Source: Bacteroides timonensis (GTDB lineage: Bacteria > Bacteroidota > Bacteroidia > Bacteroidales > Bacteroidaceae). From it: a stretch of 64,000 bases of DNA. The position numbers and the translations under genes are program-made. Below the pieces are notes generated by a model. That model searched no databases. It saw nothing but the letters and a program-made list of their open reading frames with translations, and was not told where the DNA came from. Where the stretch lies: the NCBI RefSeq assembly GCF_000513195.1, contig NZ_CBVI010000134.1, forward strand, positions 1 through 64,000, read 5' to 3'. Shown here in pieces: positions 16,378 through 24,420 of this stretch (positions are counted from its first letter, which is position 1; each line of letters begins with the position of its first letter).

Positions 16378-18680
16378 AGCGTAAACCAAAATGTAGAACC
16401 TTCTCCCAATTTAGAATTCACTCCGATTTCGCCTCCCATATTCTGAATAATGAGCTGGCAAATAGGCAAACCTAAACCGGTGCCCTGCTTAAAGCTATCC
16501 AACTTGATGAAACGTTCGAATATAAGATGGAGTTTATCTTCCGGAATACCAGTTCCCGTATCAGTTACATAATAATAGATGTCTTTTTCACGCACTTCAT
16601 AGCCATAGCGGATACTGCCGGTTGATGTAAATTTACAGGCATTAGTCAGGAAGTTCAAAACCAATTGTTGAAGTCTGTTTTTCTCTGAATAAACAACATA
16701 ATCATCCGGCATCCCCGGCTCAAAAATCAGATCAACCGCATCCTGCAAACGAGACTCAACAACTCCCTTCAAGGTTGCTAGCACTCCATTTAATCCAAAT
16801 TCCGAATAATACAAATCAAGAACTCCAGCCTCAATCTTGGATAAGTCCAGAACATCATTGATAAGTTGCAGCAAGATTCCATTATTCTTCTCTATGATGC
16901 TGACATACTCCTTCTTCTCTTCTTCATCTTCAGTCATAGCCAATATACCGGAGAAGCCAATAATTGCATTCAACGGAGTGCGGATTTCATGACTGATATT
17001 AGCAAGGAAGGCGGATTTCAGACGGTTGGACTCTTCCGCACGCTCTTTGGCAGCAATCAGTTCACGCTCTGCCGCCTTACGCTCCGTAATAAACAATGAT
17101 GAACCCACCACAACCAAAGGTTTTCCCTCTTCATCATATTGTTCTACAAAGGCACGCACCTCCATCCAGTCCTCTGAGCCATCTGATTTATCAGGTCGAT
17201 GAACACGGTACTCTTCTTTTATTTTATCAATTTTATTAGCATGCACATCCTCAAAAACCTGCTGAATACGCTCTCTATCCTCTTCACAAACAAAGGTAAG
17301 ATAGTCATCTATATTGGTGGTATAAGTCATTTCTGAGACTTCTTCTTTTCCCGGCTCTATCGGCTTATAGGAGCTATATGTAATTTCATCTGTCCGCAAA
17401 TCCCATTGCCACGGCAGCAAATCAACCACCTCTAATGCCATAGCCATCTTAGAATGAGTAAAACGCTGATTCTGCTCTACTTGCTGAAGCCGTTCCAGAA
17501 TCTTATTCCTACGAAGCTGGAAAAAGAGAACAACTACTAATAAAGTAATACTACCTATTACTAAAGCAGACTGATACTTGTCAAAGAAAGTAGGAGGAGC
17601 ATTCAAATAAACCGTTCCCGGAGGACAGTTTTTAGGAGACAAGCCAAAATCCACCATGTAAGGATAGTTAAAAAGAACCATGGGCTTCGGATTATAATAT
17701 GGAATATCCCGCGCTTGCTTGCCATCAGCTACAGCATTAATCATCTTCACAATTTCCTCACAGTACAGGTTCATATCATATACACACCCTCCTATTATAG
17801 TCCCATCTTCTTCAATACTTGAAATAGAAGAAGATAATGCAAAAAGCGGACAAGGCAATGTAGAGTTGGCAATCACTTTATAAGAGTTTGCCATCATAAG
17901 CATATTACCCGCAAACATGCGTTTGTGGAACCATGAAGCAAATAGAATACCTGTTTCCTCCGGAACCACTTGTCGCAATGTATCCAACAACTGGTCCGGA
18001 CTCCAAGCACCTGCTGATAAAAACTTATAATTAATATCTGTATATTCAGTGTTAATCAACTCTGAGAGTTGCTGGTCATAATCAATGTCACGGTCAGTCT
18101 GATCACCTATTAACAGTAAATTCTTCAGATTCGGAATCATACGACGCAGCAACTGGACACTTTCCGGTATAAAAGCACGTGCAGCAAGAAAAGTCATATT
18201 ATACTCATTACGCAGATCTTTCAAGTAGATACGATCTTTATATGGAATAATCTGATTGTACATATAGGTAGAATCCGGCCCTATATATCTACTTTCAGCA
18301 CATACTATCAAAGGTATATCTCCCCAGTGTCTACGCATATCATCACGTAATATCAAAGGAGCATTTCCCAACATCAACACTGCTTTAGGCGGGTTGTTAC
18401 CATAAGTTGAAAAAAGATTTTCTTTATATTGGTTCAGTATCTCAGGAGTTTCTATCGTCAGGATATTCATGTACTCCACATTCATACTCACATCCTTCCG
18501 GTCATACTCTTTCTGCATGATATGTGAAATGATAGTCTGACTCCATGGAGCACCCGATACATAACTGCTGATAATCAATAAATCCGTATCGGAATTCTCT
18601 TTCTTATCACCGGCAGATACCAAACAAGAAAAAGATAAAAGAAAAAGAAGTAAAAGATATCTTATATGTAGTATTCTCAT
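16356..18680 (-). CDS. Sensor histidine kinase with ABC-substrate-binding-like sensor domain
   Basis: 774 residues from the ATG at 18680; an upstream in-frame ATG (18722) would only add 14 residues before the natural signal MRILHIRYLLLLFLLSF. A periplasmic region (about 25-365) resembles ABC-type substrate-binding sensor domains, with paired lobes and LLIGDQTDRDIDY. Then one membrane helix (about 380-398), a PAS region (about 420-540), HisKA with the intact H-box ISHEIRTPLNAI, and a HATPase with NACKFT and DTGTGIPED/GTGLGL boxes. It lacks a receiver domain and no response regulator lies nearby. Divergent from the small lipoprotein at 18822. Confidence 0.8.
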   Translation of the reverse strand: MRILHIRYLLLLFLLSFSCLVSAGDKKENSDTDLLIISSYVSGAPWSQTIISHIMQKEYDRKDVSMNVEYMNILTIETPEILNQYKENLFSTYGNNPPKAVLMLGNAPLILRDDMRRHWGDIPLIVCAESRYIGPDSTYMYNQIIPYKDRIYLKDLRNEYNMTFLAARAFIPESVQLLRRMIPNLKNLLLIGDQTDRDIDYDQQLSELINTEYTDINYKFLSAGAWSPDQLLDTLRQVVPEETGILFASWFHKRMFAGNMLMMANSYKVIANSTLPCPLFALSSSISSIEEDGTIIGGCVYDMNLYCEEIVKMINAVADGKQARDIPYYNPKPMVLFNYPYMVDFGLSPKNCPPGTVYLNAPPTFFDKYQSALVIGSITLLVVVLFFQLRRNKILERLQQVEQNQRFTHSKMAMALEVVDLLPWQWDLRTDEITYSSYKPIEPGKEEVSEMTYTTNIDDYLTFVCEEDRERIQQVFEDVHANKIDKIKEEYRVHRPDKSDGSEDWMEVRAFVEQYDEEGKPLVVVGSSLFITERKAAERELIAAKERAEESNRLKSAFLANISHEIRTPLNAIIGFSGILAMTEDEEEKKEYVSIIEKNNGILLQLINDVLDLSKIEAGVLDLYYSEFGLNGVLATLKGVVESRLQDAVDLIFEPGMPDDYVVYSEKNRLQQLVLNFLTNACKFTSTGSIRYGYEVREKDIYYYVTDTGTGIPEDKLHLIFERFIKLDSFKQGTGLGLPICQLIIQNMGGEIGVNSKLGEGSTFWFTLPLKPKQ

Positions 18681-18781
18681 GATTGCATAACTTGACTGTA
18701 TTAAAACACAGAGAAGCAGCATTTAGTTCATGAACAGAAAGATTTTCCTTGTGATTATCAATATTTTCTTAGAAATAGTCT

Positions 18782-18789
18782 TATATTTG
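18782..18789 (+). promoter_or_regulatory. -7 box of the small lipoprotein gene
   Basis: TATATTTG matches TAnnTTTG and lies 33 bases before the ATG at 18822. No clear -33 box. Confidence 0.5.
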
Positions 18790-18821
18790 CATTCAACAAT
18801 TATCACGAAAAGCTATTATAT

Positions 18822-19115
18822 ATGAAAAACTTAATTTATCTCTCCGTTCTTGCTTTCTTTGCGGGAAGTATCAGTTCTTGTAAACAAGAGAATCGTCCTC
18901 AAGTACTCAATGGAATAGTTTATGATGCTACAATGAATAATATCACCCTGATTACGGGAAATGGTGATACAATAAACATCAGCACTATGGACGCAAATCC
19001 GGATAAAGTTCCTGGAGTATTACTGGAGGACAGTGTAGAAGTAACATGTATCAAAGAAAAGATTGAAAGTGGGGAAATCCTGAAAGCTACCGAACTGGTA
19101 ATAATCAAGAAGTGA
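18822..19115 (+). CDS. Small lipoprotein, unknown function
   Basis: 97 residues. The signal MKNLIYLSVLAFFAGSISSC ends in a lipobox (SISSC, C20). The remaining ~75 residues are beta-rich (VLNGIVYDATMNNITLIT, VEVTCIKEKI), suggesting a small beta-barrel or OB-like fold as in NlpE-type proteins, but no family is certain. It stands alone with its own promoter, between the sensor kinase and the queuosine operon. Confidence 0.7.
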   Translation: MKNLIYLSVLAFFAGSISSCKQENRPQVLNGIVYDATMNNITLITGNGDTINISTMDANPDKVPGVLLEDSVEVTCIKEKIESGEILKATELVIIKK

Positions 19116-19161
19116 TATTCATATAAATAAGGGGTGTTCCGAAAACCACCCCTATCTCTTT

Positions 19162-19617
19162 TTATTCTCTATTCATTAATCGTTGTTCAGCTATGCCCTC
19201 ATACTTCGTACCCGGGCGTCCATAGTTAGCGTAAGGATAAATGGATATGCCACCACGCGGAGTAAAAAGTCCTGTTACCTCAATATATTTAGGATTCATC
19301 AGGTGAATAAGATCCTTCATTATAATATTCACACAGTCTTCATGAAAAGCGCCATGATTACGGAAACTAAACAGATAAAGTTTCAAGCTTTTACTTTCCA
19401 CCATCTTTATATCAGGAATATAACTAATACGGATTTCCGCAAAGTCCGGCTGCCCGGTTATAGGACATAGGCTGGTAAATTCCGGGCAATTAAAACGTAC
19501 CCAATAATCATTCTCGGGATGCTTATTATCAAAAGCTTCCAGCACTTCAGGAGCATAATCCTGCTTATATTCTGTTTTTCTCCCCAAAAGGGACAGTTGA
19601 TCTTTTAATTCGGTCAT
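19162..19617 (-). CDS. queF: NADPH-dependent 7-cyano-7-deazaguanine reductase
   Basis: 151 residues, normal for the short (unimodular) Que[14 protein letters not shown] holds the thioimide-forming Cys (C51) and the Asp (D58); [22 protein letters not shown] is split as VESKSLK (the QueF signature) and FHED (H92-E93). The enzyme reduces preQ0 to preQ1 for queuosine-tRNA. Third gene of the yhhQ-queC-queF minus-strand operon. Confidence 0.93.
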   Translation of the reverse strand: MTELKDQLSLLGRKTEYKQDYAPEVLEAFDNKHPENDYWVRFNCPEFTSLCPITGQPDFAEIRISYIPDIKMVESKSLKLYLFSFRNHGAFHEDCVNIIMKDLIHLMNPKYIEVTGLFTPRGGISIYPYANYGRPGTKYEGIAEQRLMNRE

Positions 19618-19637
19618 AACTATTTGTTTTTAATGTA

Positions 19638-19743
19638 AATCAGGAGTTAAAGCCAATACTCTCATTTATATCACAGTGGGAAAAATACGATACGTACTAT
19701 TCTCTAACTCCTATAACTCCTAAGCGAAGCGATAATTCCTTTA
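19638..19743. repeat. GGAGTTAA palindromic element, partial copy (queC-queF spacer)
   Basis: AATCAGGAGTTAAAG (19638-19652) is answered by CTAACTCCTATAACTCC and a GCGAAGCGATAA stretch (19703-19735). The same words make up the fuller element at 20418-20586, so this is a shorter relative within the operon. Confidence 0.55.
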
Positions 19744-19752
19744 AATACTTAA

Positions 19753-20400
19753 CTACTTTAAATATTTCTCTAATCCCTCACGACGTAACTTACATGCCGG
19801 ACAATGCCCGCAGCCATCACCCTGAATCCCGTTATAACAAGTCAACGTTTCGTTCCGTATCAGATCGAGCACTCCCAGTTCATCTGCTAATCCCCAGGTT
19901 TCCGCTTTGTCGATCCACATCAATGGAGTATGAATTACGAACTGCTCGTCCATAGCCAGGTTCAATGTAACATTGAGCGACTTGATAAAGGTGTCCCGAC
20001 AATCAGGGTATCCGCTGAAATCAGTCTGCGACACTCCTGTCACGATATGATTGATACCATGTTCACGGGCATATACAGCAGCAATGCTTAGAAAGAAGAG
20101 ATTACGTCCCGGCACAAATGTATTGGGATAACTACCGGCTGGCTTTTCCTGATCCATAAGCATCGTTGTATCCGTCAGTGAGTTGTGCCCCAACTTACCG
20201 ATAAAAGACACATCCATTGCTTCAAACTCCACACCAGCTTTACCGGCTATTTCCCGTGCCAGTTCCACCTCTTTCTCATGCTTCTGTCCGTACAGGAAGC
20301 TCAAAGCAACTACTCTCTTAAACTCTCGTTTTGCCCAAAACAGGCAAGTGGTAGAATCTTGTCCACCACTGAATACGACTAATGCAACTTCTTTATTCAC
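19753..20400 (-). CDS. queC: 7-cyano-7-deazaguanine synthase
   Basis: 215 residues. The PP-loop [13 protein letters not shown] sits at residues 9-20 and the C-terminal zinc site is C188 with CGHCPAC (C197, C200, C203). Converts 7-carboxy-7-deazaguanine to preQ0 with ATP and ammonia. Flanked on both sides, within the operon, by related palindromic repeats, which may set differential expression or mRNA stability. Confidence 0.94.
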   Translation of the reverse strand: MNKEVALVVFSGGQDSTTCLFWAKREFKRVVALSFLYGQKHEKEVELAREIAGKAGVEFEAMDVSFIGKLGHNSLTDTTMLMDQEKPAGSYPNTFVPGRNLFFLSIAAVYAREHGINHIVTGVSQTDFSGYPDCRDTFIKSLNVTLNLAMDEQFVIHTPLMWIDKAETWGLADELGVLDLIRNETLTCYNGIQGDGCGHCPACKLRREGLEKYLK

Positions 20401-20417
20401 AACTATTCATTATTAAT

Positions 20418-20586
20418 GCGAATCAGGAGTTAAAGGGAGTTATCGCTTCGTTTAGGAGTTAAAGGAGTAAACGCCGATACTCCTCGAAGCGATTTTATCA
20501 TATATATAAAACGGAAGTATCAGCTTTAACTCCGAAGTCTGCTTGCAGACTGATAACTCCTTCAAATTCCTTAACTCCTGATTTGC
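20418..20586. repeat. Nested palindromic element between yhhQ and queC
   Basis: Outer arms AATCAGGAGTTAA (20421-20433) and TTAACTCCTGATT (20571-20583); next GAGTTATC (20437-20444) and GATAACTC (20552-20559); inside, ATCGCTTCG (20442-20450) and CGAAGCGAT (20485-20493); and AGTCTGC/GCAGACT (20536-20551). All arms are perfect. The transcript would fold into a large branched hairpin. Confidence 0.7.
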
Positions 20587-20602
20587 AGTATTTATCATTA
20601 TT

Positions 20603-21283
20603 TCAAATATCTTTGACTTTCAATATATTGTAAGAGATATCCTGATCATATACATCACTACCGTCAATACGTTTAATAGCTGCCACAACACGGATAGTGA
20701 CCGGAAGAATCAACACCTCATACAGGGATTTCAATACAATCTGAATACACATCATCACCAGTAATTCAGGCCAAGCAATAATTCCTCCGAAAGCAACAGG
20801 AAAGAATATCAGAGAGTCTGCCGTCTCCCCCACTACAGTCGACCAGATGGCACGAGCCGAGAAATGCCGTCCGCCACTTGCCACTTTCATACGACTCATG
20901 ACATAAGCGTTGAGAAACGAACCAACCAGAAAAGCCGTCAGACTCGCCACTACAATACGAGGTGCCATTCCAAAAACAAAGTTGAAGTGAGCCTCCCCCT
21001 CCCAAAATGGCGCAGCCGGTAATGCTACGGCTATCAATCCAAGCATCACCACAAAGAAATTCATAACAAAGCCACTCCAGATAATGAGACGTGCCTTACG
21101 AAAGCCCCACACCTCAGCAATGCAATCATTGATAATATAAGAAATAGGGAAAACCAGTAACCCTGCGGTAACGGTAATACCGAAAACCTGGATAACTTTA
21201 GTTTCAAGAAGATTAGCTGCAATCAGACAAACATTAAATAGAATACCCAGCAGCATAAAGGGTACAGATACTTTTTGCTTCAT
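20603..21283 (-). CDS. yhhQ: Queuosine precursor transporter (YhhQ/VUT family)
   Basis: 226 residues with about six hydrophobic segments. VFPISYIINDCIAEVWGF and GETADSLIFFPVAF are the hallmark stretches of the vitamin-uptake-like (VUT/ECF-related) YhhQ family, which imports preQ0/preQ1. It is the first gene of the yhhQ-queC-queF operon, directly behind the preQ1-type riboswitch, so import and synthesis are likely controlled together. Confidence 0.9.
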   Translation of the reverse strand: MKQKVSVPFMLLGILFNVCLIAANLLETKVIQVFGITVTAGLLVFPISYIINDCIAEVWGFRKARLIIWSGFVMNFFVVMLGLIAVALPAAPFWEGEAHFNFVFGMAPRIVVASLTAFLVGSFLNAYVMSRMKVASGGRHFSARAIWSTVVGETADSLIFFPVAFGGIIAWPELLVMMCIQIVLKSLYEVLILPVTIRVVAAIKRIDGSDVYDQDISYNILKVKDI

Positions 21284-21286
21284 AAA

Positions 21287-21322
21287 TCCTGTTTTTTACG
21301 TGGTGTTCTAGAATACACGACC
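21287..21322 (-). ncRNA. preQ1-I riboswitch upstream of yhhQ
   Basis: On the minus strand a short stem CGTG (21319-21316) with CACG (21302-21299) encloses a 13-base loop TATTCTAGAACAC, followed by the A-rich tail TAAAAAACAGGA (21298-21287) just before the ATG at 21283. This matches the preQ1-I layout: small hairpin, C-rich 3' loop side, and AAAAAAC tail that docks in the minor groove. The AGGA of the tail is the likely ribosome site, so ligand binding would block translation. Gene context (queuosine transporter and biosynthesis) supports it strongly. Confidence 0.75.
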
Positions 21323-21358
21323 GCTATTCACGGCATCATAAGATCGTTAAATCGGCTA

Positions 21359-21390
21359 CAAAGATACGTTTTCTTCTATTGACCGCAAAA
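21359..21390 (-). promoter_or_regulatory. Promoter of the queuosine operon
   Basis: TATCTTTG (-7; plus coordinates 21359-21366) is preceded by TTTTG (-33; 21386-21390) with a 19-base spacer, a full Bacteroides-type promoter. Transcription would start near 21352, about 30 bases before the riboswitch. Confidence 0.7.
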
Positions 21391-21442
21391 CCATTTCTAA
21401 TTTAAGTTGTTCAAAGGGCATTCACCAAAACCTAACTTAATA

Positions 21443-22723
21443 ATGAAGACAATCTTAAAAGTAATGTTTCTGTTGTGCGGCATCGGTCTCATTCCGTCCG
21501 TGGCTAAAGCACAAGAAAAAGTGATTATTGATGACGAGGCATCTAACGGCATCGTCATGGTTACCATCGACAAGGCAGGCGACGAGATCGTCCGTATCAT
21601 GAACGAATCACAGTTCAGGTACATCCACGATCCACAGGCGCCTCGCTTCCTGTTGATGGATAAAAAAGGAAAGTTCGCCCTTGGTATCGGCGGATATGTG
21701 CGTGCCACTGCCGAATATGACTTTGGCGGCATTGTGGACAACATGGACTTCATCCCTGCCTACATTCCGAATGCCAGCAAAGTAAAGAACCAGTTCCAGA
21801 TGGATGCTAGTACTTCCACCATCTTCCTGAAACTGGTAGGGCATACTAAATTGCTGGGTGATTTCGTTGTGTACACTGCCGGTAACTTCCGTGGCGGCGA
21901 TAAGGTATTCCAGTTGCGAAATGCTTATATGTCGTTCCGTAATGTAACGGTGGGTTATACTTATGGTGGGTTCATGGATTTGGCTGCATTGCCGTCCACT
22001 ATCGACTTCCAGGGTCCCAATGGTGCAACTTTCTACCGTGCCACTCAACTTGCCTACACTTACAAAGGTCTGAAGAACTGGCGTTTCCATGCATCTATCG
22101 AAGTGCCAAGCGTAGATGGCGCCACGAATGACGAACTCAGCGTAGCCCAACAACGTATGCCGGACTTTACCGCTTACGCCCAATATGGCTGGGGAGCTAA
22201 CAGCCATCTTCGTGTGGGTGGTATCGTGCGCAGCATGACGTATACCAGCACGCTCAGTAATCATGCATCCGATGTTACCGGATGGGGCGTACAGGCATCT
22301 ACCTCGTTCAATCTCAGTAAGAAATGGGAAATCTTCGGACAGGCTACTTACGGAAAAGGTATCGGACAATATTTGAATGATATAAGCAATCTGAATGTGG
22401 ACATCGTTCCCAATCCAGAAAAAGAAGGCAAGATGCAGGCATTGCCTATGCTGGGCTGGTTTGCCGGGGCACAGTATAATATCTGTCCGAAAATATTCGT
22501 ATCCGGCACATACAGTATGTCCAGATTATATTCTGAGAATGGTTATCCCAACGATCAACCAAACAGTTATCGCTACGGACAGTATCTCGTAGCCAATGTA
22601 TTCTGGAATGTCACTCCAAACATGCAGGTAGGAGCCGAATACCTCCGTGGCTGGCGTACAGATTTCAGCAATTCAACACACCATGCCAACCGAATGAATT
22701 TGTTGGTACAATATTCATTCTAA
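21443..22723 (+). CDS. DcaP-like outer membrane porin
   Basis: 426 residues from the ATG at 21443; an earlier in-frame ATG (21407) would put 12 odd residues before the signal MKTILKVMFLLCGIGLIPSV. After the signal (cleavage near AKAQ) comes a short region with alternating charges, then beta strands with aromatic girdles (GGYVRATAEYDFGG, YGGFMDLAALPSTIDFQGP) and a terminal YSF, typical of a 16-strand porin. It resembles the DcaP-like porins. Substrate unknown. Convergent or same-strand neighbours do not clarify the role. Confidence 0.75.
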   Translation: MKTILKVMFLLCGIGLIPSVAKAQEKVIIDDEASNGIVMVTIDKAGDEIVRIMNESQFRYIHDPQAPRFLLMDKKGKFALGIGGYVRATAEYDFGGIVDNMDFIPAYIPNASKVKNQFQMDASTSTIFLKLVGHTKLLGDFVVYTAGNFRGGDKVFQLRNAYMSFRNVTVGYTYGGFMDLAALPSTIDFQGPNGATFYRATQLAYTYKGLKNWRFHASIEVPSVDGATNDELSVAQQRMPDFTAYAQYGWGANSHLRVGGIVRSMTYTSTLSNHASDVTGWGVQASTSFNLSKKWEIFGQATYGKGIGQYLNDISNLNVDIVPNPEKEGKMQALPMLGWFAGAQYNICPKIFVSGTYSMSRLYSENGYPNDQPNSYRYGQYLVANVFWNVTPNMQVGAEYLRGWRTDFSNSTHHANRMNLLVQYSF

Positions 22724-22749
22724 AGGCTAGGAGACTGTTTTTAGCAAAT

Positions 22750-22797
22750 AATAGACTGCCTGAAACGCACAGTAAAGTTTGTTTCAGGCAGTCTATT
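22750..22797 (+). terminator. 17-bp perfect hairpin after the porin gene
   Basis: AATAGACTGCCTGAAAC (22750-22766) pairs fully with GTTTCAGGCAGTCTATT (22781-22797), loop 14 bases. It lies 27 bases after the porin stop. Confidence 0.7.
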
Positions 22798-22805
22798 TCA
22801 TTATT

Positions 22806-22841
22806 TATCGGTAAATATACCGATATTTATATATACCTTTG
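22806..22841 (+). promoter_or_regulatory. Palindromic operator over the cyclase-like regulator promoter
   Basis: TATCGGTA-AATA-TACCGATA (22806-22825) is a perfect dyad placed where the -33 box should be. TACCTTTG (22834-22841) is the -7 box, 36 bases before the ATG at 22877. Similar TATCGG/CCGATA words recur in the hairpin after the operon (24294-24346). Confidence 0.6.
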
Positions 22842-22876
22842 TCACAACTATAATTCAATATACAAAGAATTCAGAT

Positions 22877-23578
22877 ATGAAACAGCACTCCGTTATTTCA
22901 GCAGATATAGTGGCCTCAACATCATTATCACCGGAAGAGCTCAGTGAATTGCGAAATAGAATCATCCGGTTCATTGATTATATGGAGCAGGAGTACAACG
23001 GATATGGACGAATCATTAAAGGAGATTATATCGAATGTTATTGTCCATCTCCGGAAAAAGCCCTCCGTCTAGCTATTGCACTAAAATGCTGTATAAAGTC
23101 CTATATACTTCTCCCGGAAAACGTAAGAGATAATACAGAAGTTAAACGGCGTAAATTATTCAAGGATTATGCTGTAAGGGTTTCTGTTGGTATCGGAGAT
23201 ATGAAGACAGTGGATATACGGAACGGAATTTTAGACGGTGACGCCATCTACCGGGCAGGCCGAAATCTCAAAGATCAAAATACCAGCCAGAAAGAGAAAG
23301 TAATCATAAAGAAAAGTTTCTTTTGGACAGGAGATGACAAGGATAAAGATATGCTTTGCAATGCAATAGGTGAACTCATAGATAACCAGTTGAACCGTTC
23401 TACAGCCAAACAATGCGAAGTACTATACTATAAACTGATTGGAAAAAGCGAGAATGAGATTTCTCTCATCACCCAGCTTAGTCAGTCTACCGTCAACCAA
23501 CACTCTACTTCTATTGGCAGCAATGCCATTATCCAGGCTATAAACTACATAGAAAACAACACTAAACTATGGAAATAA
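22877..23578 (+). CDS. SatD-like protein: nucleotidyl-cyclase-like fold plus HTH
   Basis: 233 residues. SADIVASTSLS (7-17), GRIIKGDYIECYCPSPEKAL (about 44-63) and VRVSVGIGDMKTVDIRNG with GDAIYRAGRNL (about 100-133) track the class III nucleotide-cyclase fold, with D10 and D51 at the metal-Asp positions. The C-terminal ~60 residues (KSENEISLITQLSQSTVNQ) look like a sigma-4/LuxR-type helix-turn-helix. This combination fits the SatD family. It overlaps the next gene by 10 bases. The palindrome at its promoter suggests autoregulation. Whether it makes a cyclic nucleotide is unknown. Confidence 0.65.
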   Translation: MKQHSVISADIVASTSLSPEELSELRNRIIRFIDYMEQEYNGYGRIIKGDYIECYCPSPEKALRLAIALKCCIKSYILLPENVRDNTEVKRRKLFKDYAVRVSVGIGDMKTVDIRNGILDGDAIYRAGRNLKDQNTSQKEKVIIKKSFFWTGDDKDKDMLCNAIGELIDNQLNRSTAKQCEVLYYKLIGKSENEISLITQLSQSTVNQHSTSIGSNAIIQAINYIENNTKLWK

Positions 23579-24291
23579 CAAAGCTATTCTTACTATTGCT
23601 TATTCTCCACATCATCGGAGATTTTTATCTGCAATCGCAGCAGATGTGTGACAACAAAAGGAAGAAAGGCATCAGAAGCAAGGAACTTTATACACATATC
23701 CTCATCATATCCCTCTTGTTTATCCCGGTCGCCATTTGTCATGGTGCATTTAAATGGTTTATTCTGATTGTTTTGTCTCACACCGCAATTGACATCTTTA
23801 AATCTTATCTCGAAAAGAAATATCCTCGATGGGTACTCCATTATTTTTTCGGGGACCAGTTGCTCCATTGGAGTGTCTTAGCATTTTGTGCAGTGAAAAT
23901 ATCCCCACTCTCTCAGCCGTTCCCACTGAATGAAGAACTGATACTACTGATACTCGGCTTTTTACTATTGTTCAAACCTACCAACATACTGATCACCCTT
24001 GTTCTCAGGCAGTTTAATGTAACCCCTCGCACTGAAAAAACATTGCCCAGTGCCGGGCACCTGATTGGAAACATGGAGCGAATACTAACCTTTATATTAA
24101 TCTTGCTCAATCAATACAGTGCCGTCGGTTTTCTCATTGCTGCCAAGGGGCTTCTTCGCCTTCGAGATAATAAGCAAACCACTATCTCTACGGAATACGT
24201 ACTTTGTGGTACTCTCCTCAGCATTGGATGTGCTTTTATCATCAGTATATGTATCAGGCATTTCAGCTCAATATTACGATTACTCACTTAA
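23569..24291 (+). CDS. DUF3307 polytopic membrane protein
   Basis: 240 residues with about seven hydrophobic segments. LHIIGDFYLQSQQMCDNKRK and VLSHTAIDIFKSYLEKK with FFGDQLLHW are the DUF3307 signature (conserved D, H, D and H residues at the membrane face). Function is unknown in the family. It starts inside the last codons of the SatD-like gene, so translation is probably coupled, implying that the two proteins act together. Confidence 0.75.
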   Translation: MEITKLFLLLLILHIIGDFYLQSQQMCDNKRKKGIRSKELYTHILIISLLFIPVAICHGAFKWFILIVLSHTAIDIFKSYLEKKYPRWVLHYFFGDQLLHWSVLAFCAVKISPLSQPFPLNEELILLILGFLLLFKPTNILITLVLRQFNVTPRTEKTLPSAGHLIGNMERILTFILILLNQYSAVGFLIAAKGLLRLRDNKQTTISTEYVLCGTLLSIGCAFIISICIRHFSSILRLLT

Positions 24292-24293
24292 TA

Positions 24294-24346
24294 TTTACCG
24301 GTATCTAAGCCGATAAGTACTATTTATCGGCTTAAATACCGATAAA
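24294..24346 (+). terminator. Hairpin after the SatD-like/DUF3307 pair, with TATCGG words
   Basis: TAAGCCGATAA (24306-24316) pairs perfectly with TTATCGGCTTA (24324-24334), loop 7. Outer arms TTTACCGGTAT and ATACCGATAAA extend it imperfectly. The same CCGATA/TATCGG half-sites form the operator at the operon's promoter. Confidence 0.6.
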
Positions 24347-24359
24347 TACAGCATAAAGA

Positions 24360-24393
24360 AAGGGCATGCCGGCTCTTCCCGCCGCATGCCCTT
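24360..24393 (-). terminator. Terminator of the OmpP1-like gene
   Basis: AAGGGCATGC (24360-24369) pairs with GCATGCCCTT (24384-24393). On the minus strand the hairpin is followed by TCTTTATG. It lies 28 bases past the stop at 24421. Confidence 0.65.
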
Positions 24394-24420
24394 CCTTGAT
24401 ATATAAAAGAATTATAAAAA

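Noticed and set aside
21608-22369. 253-residue minus-strand ORF
   Set aside because: Antisense shadow of the porin gene.
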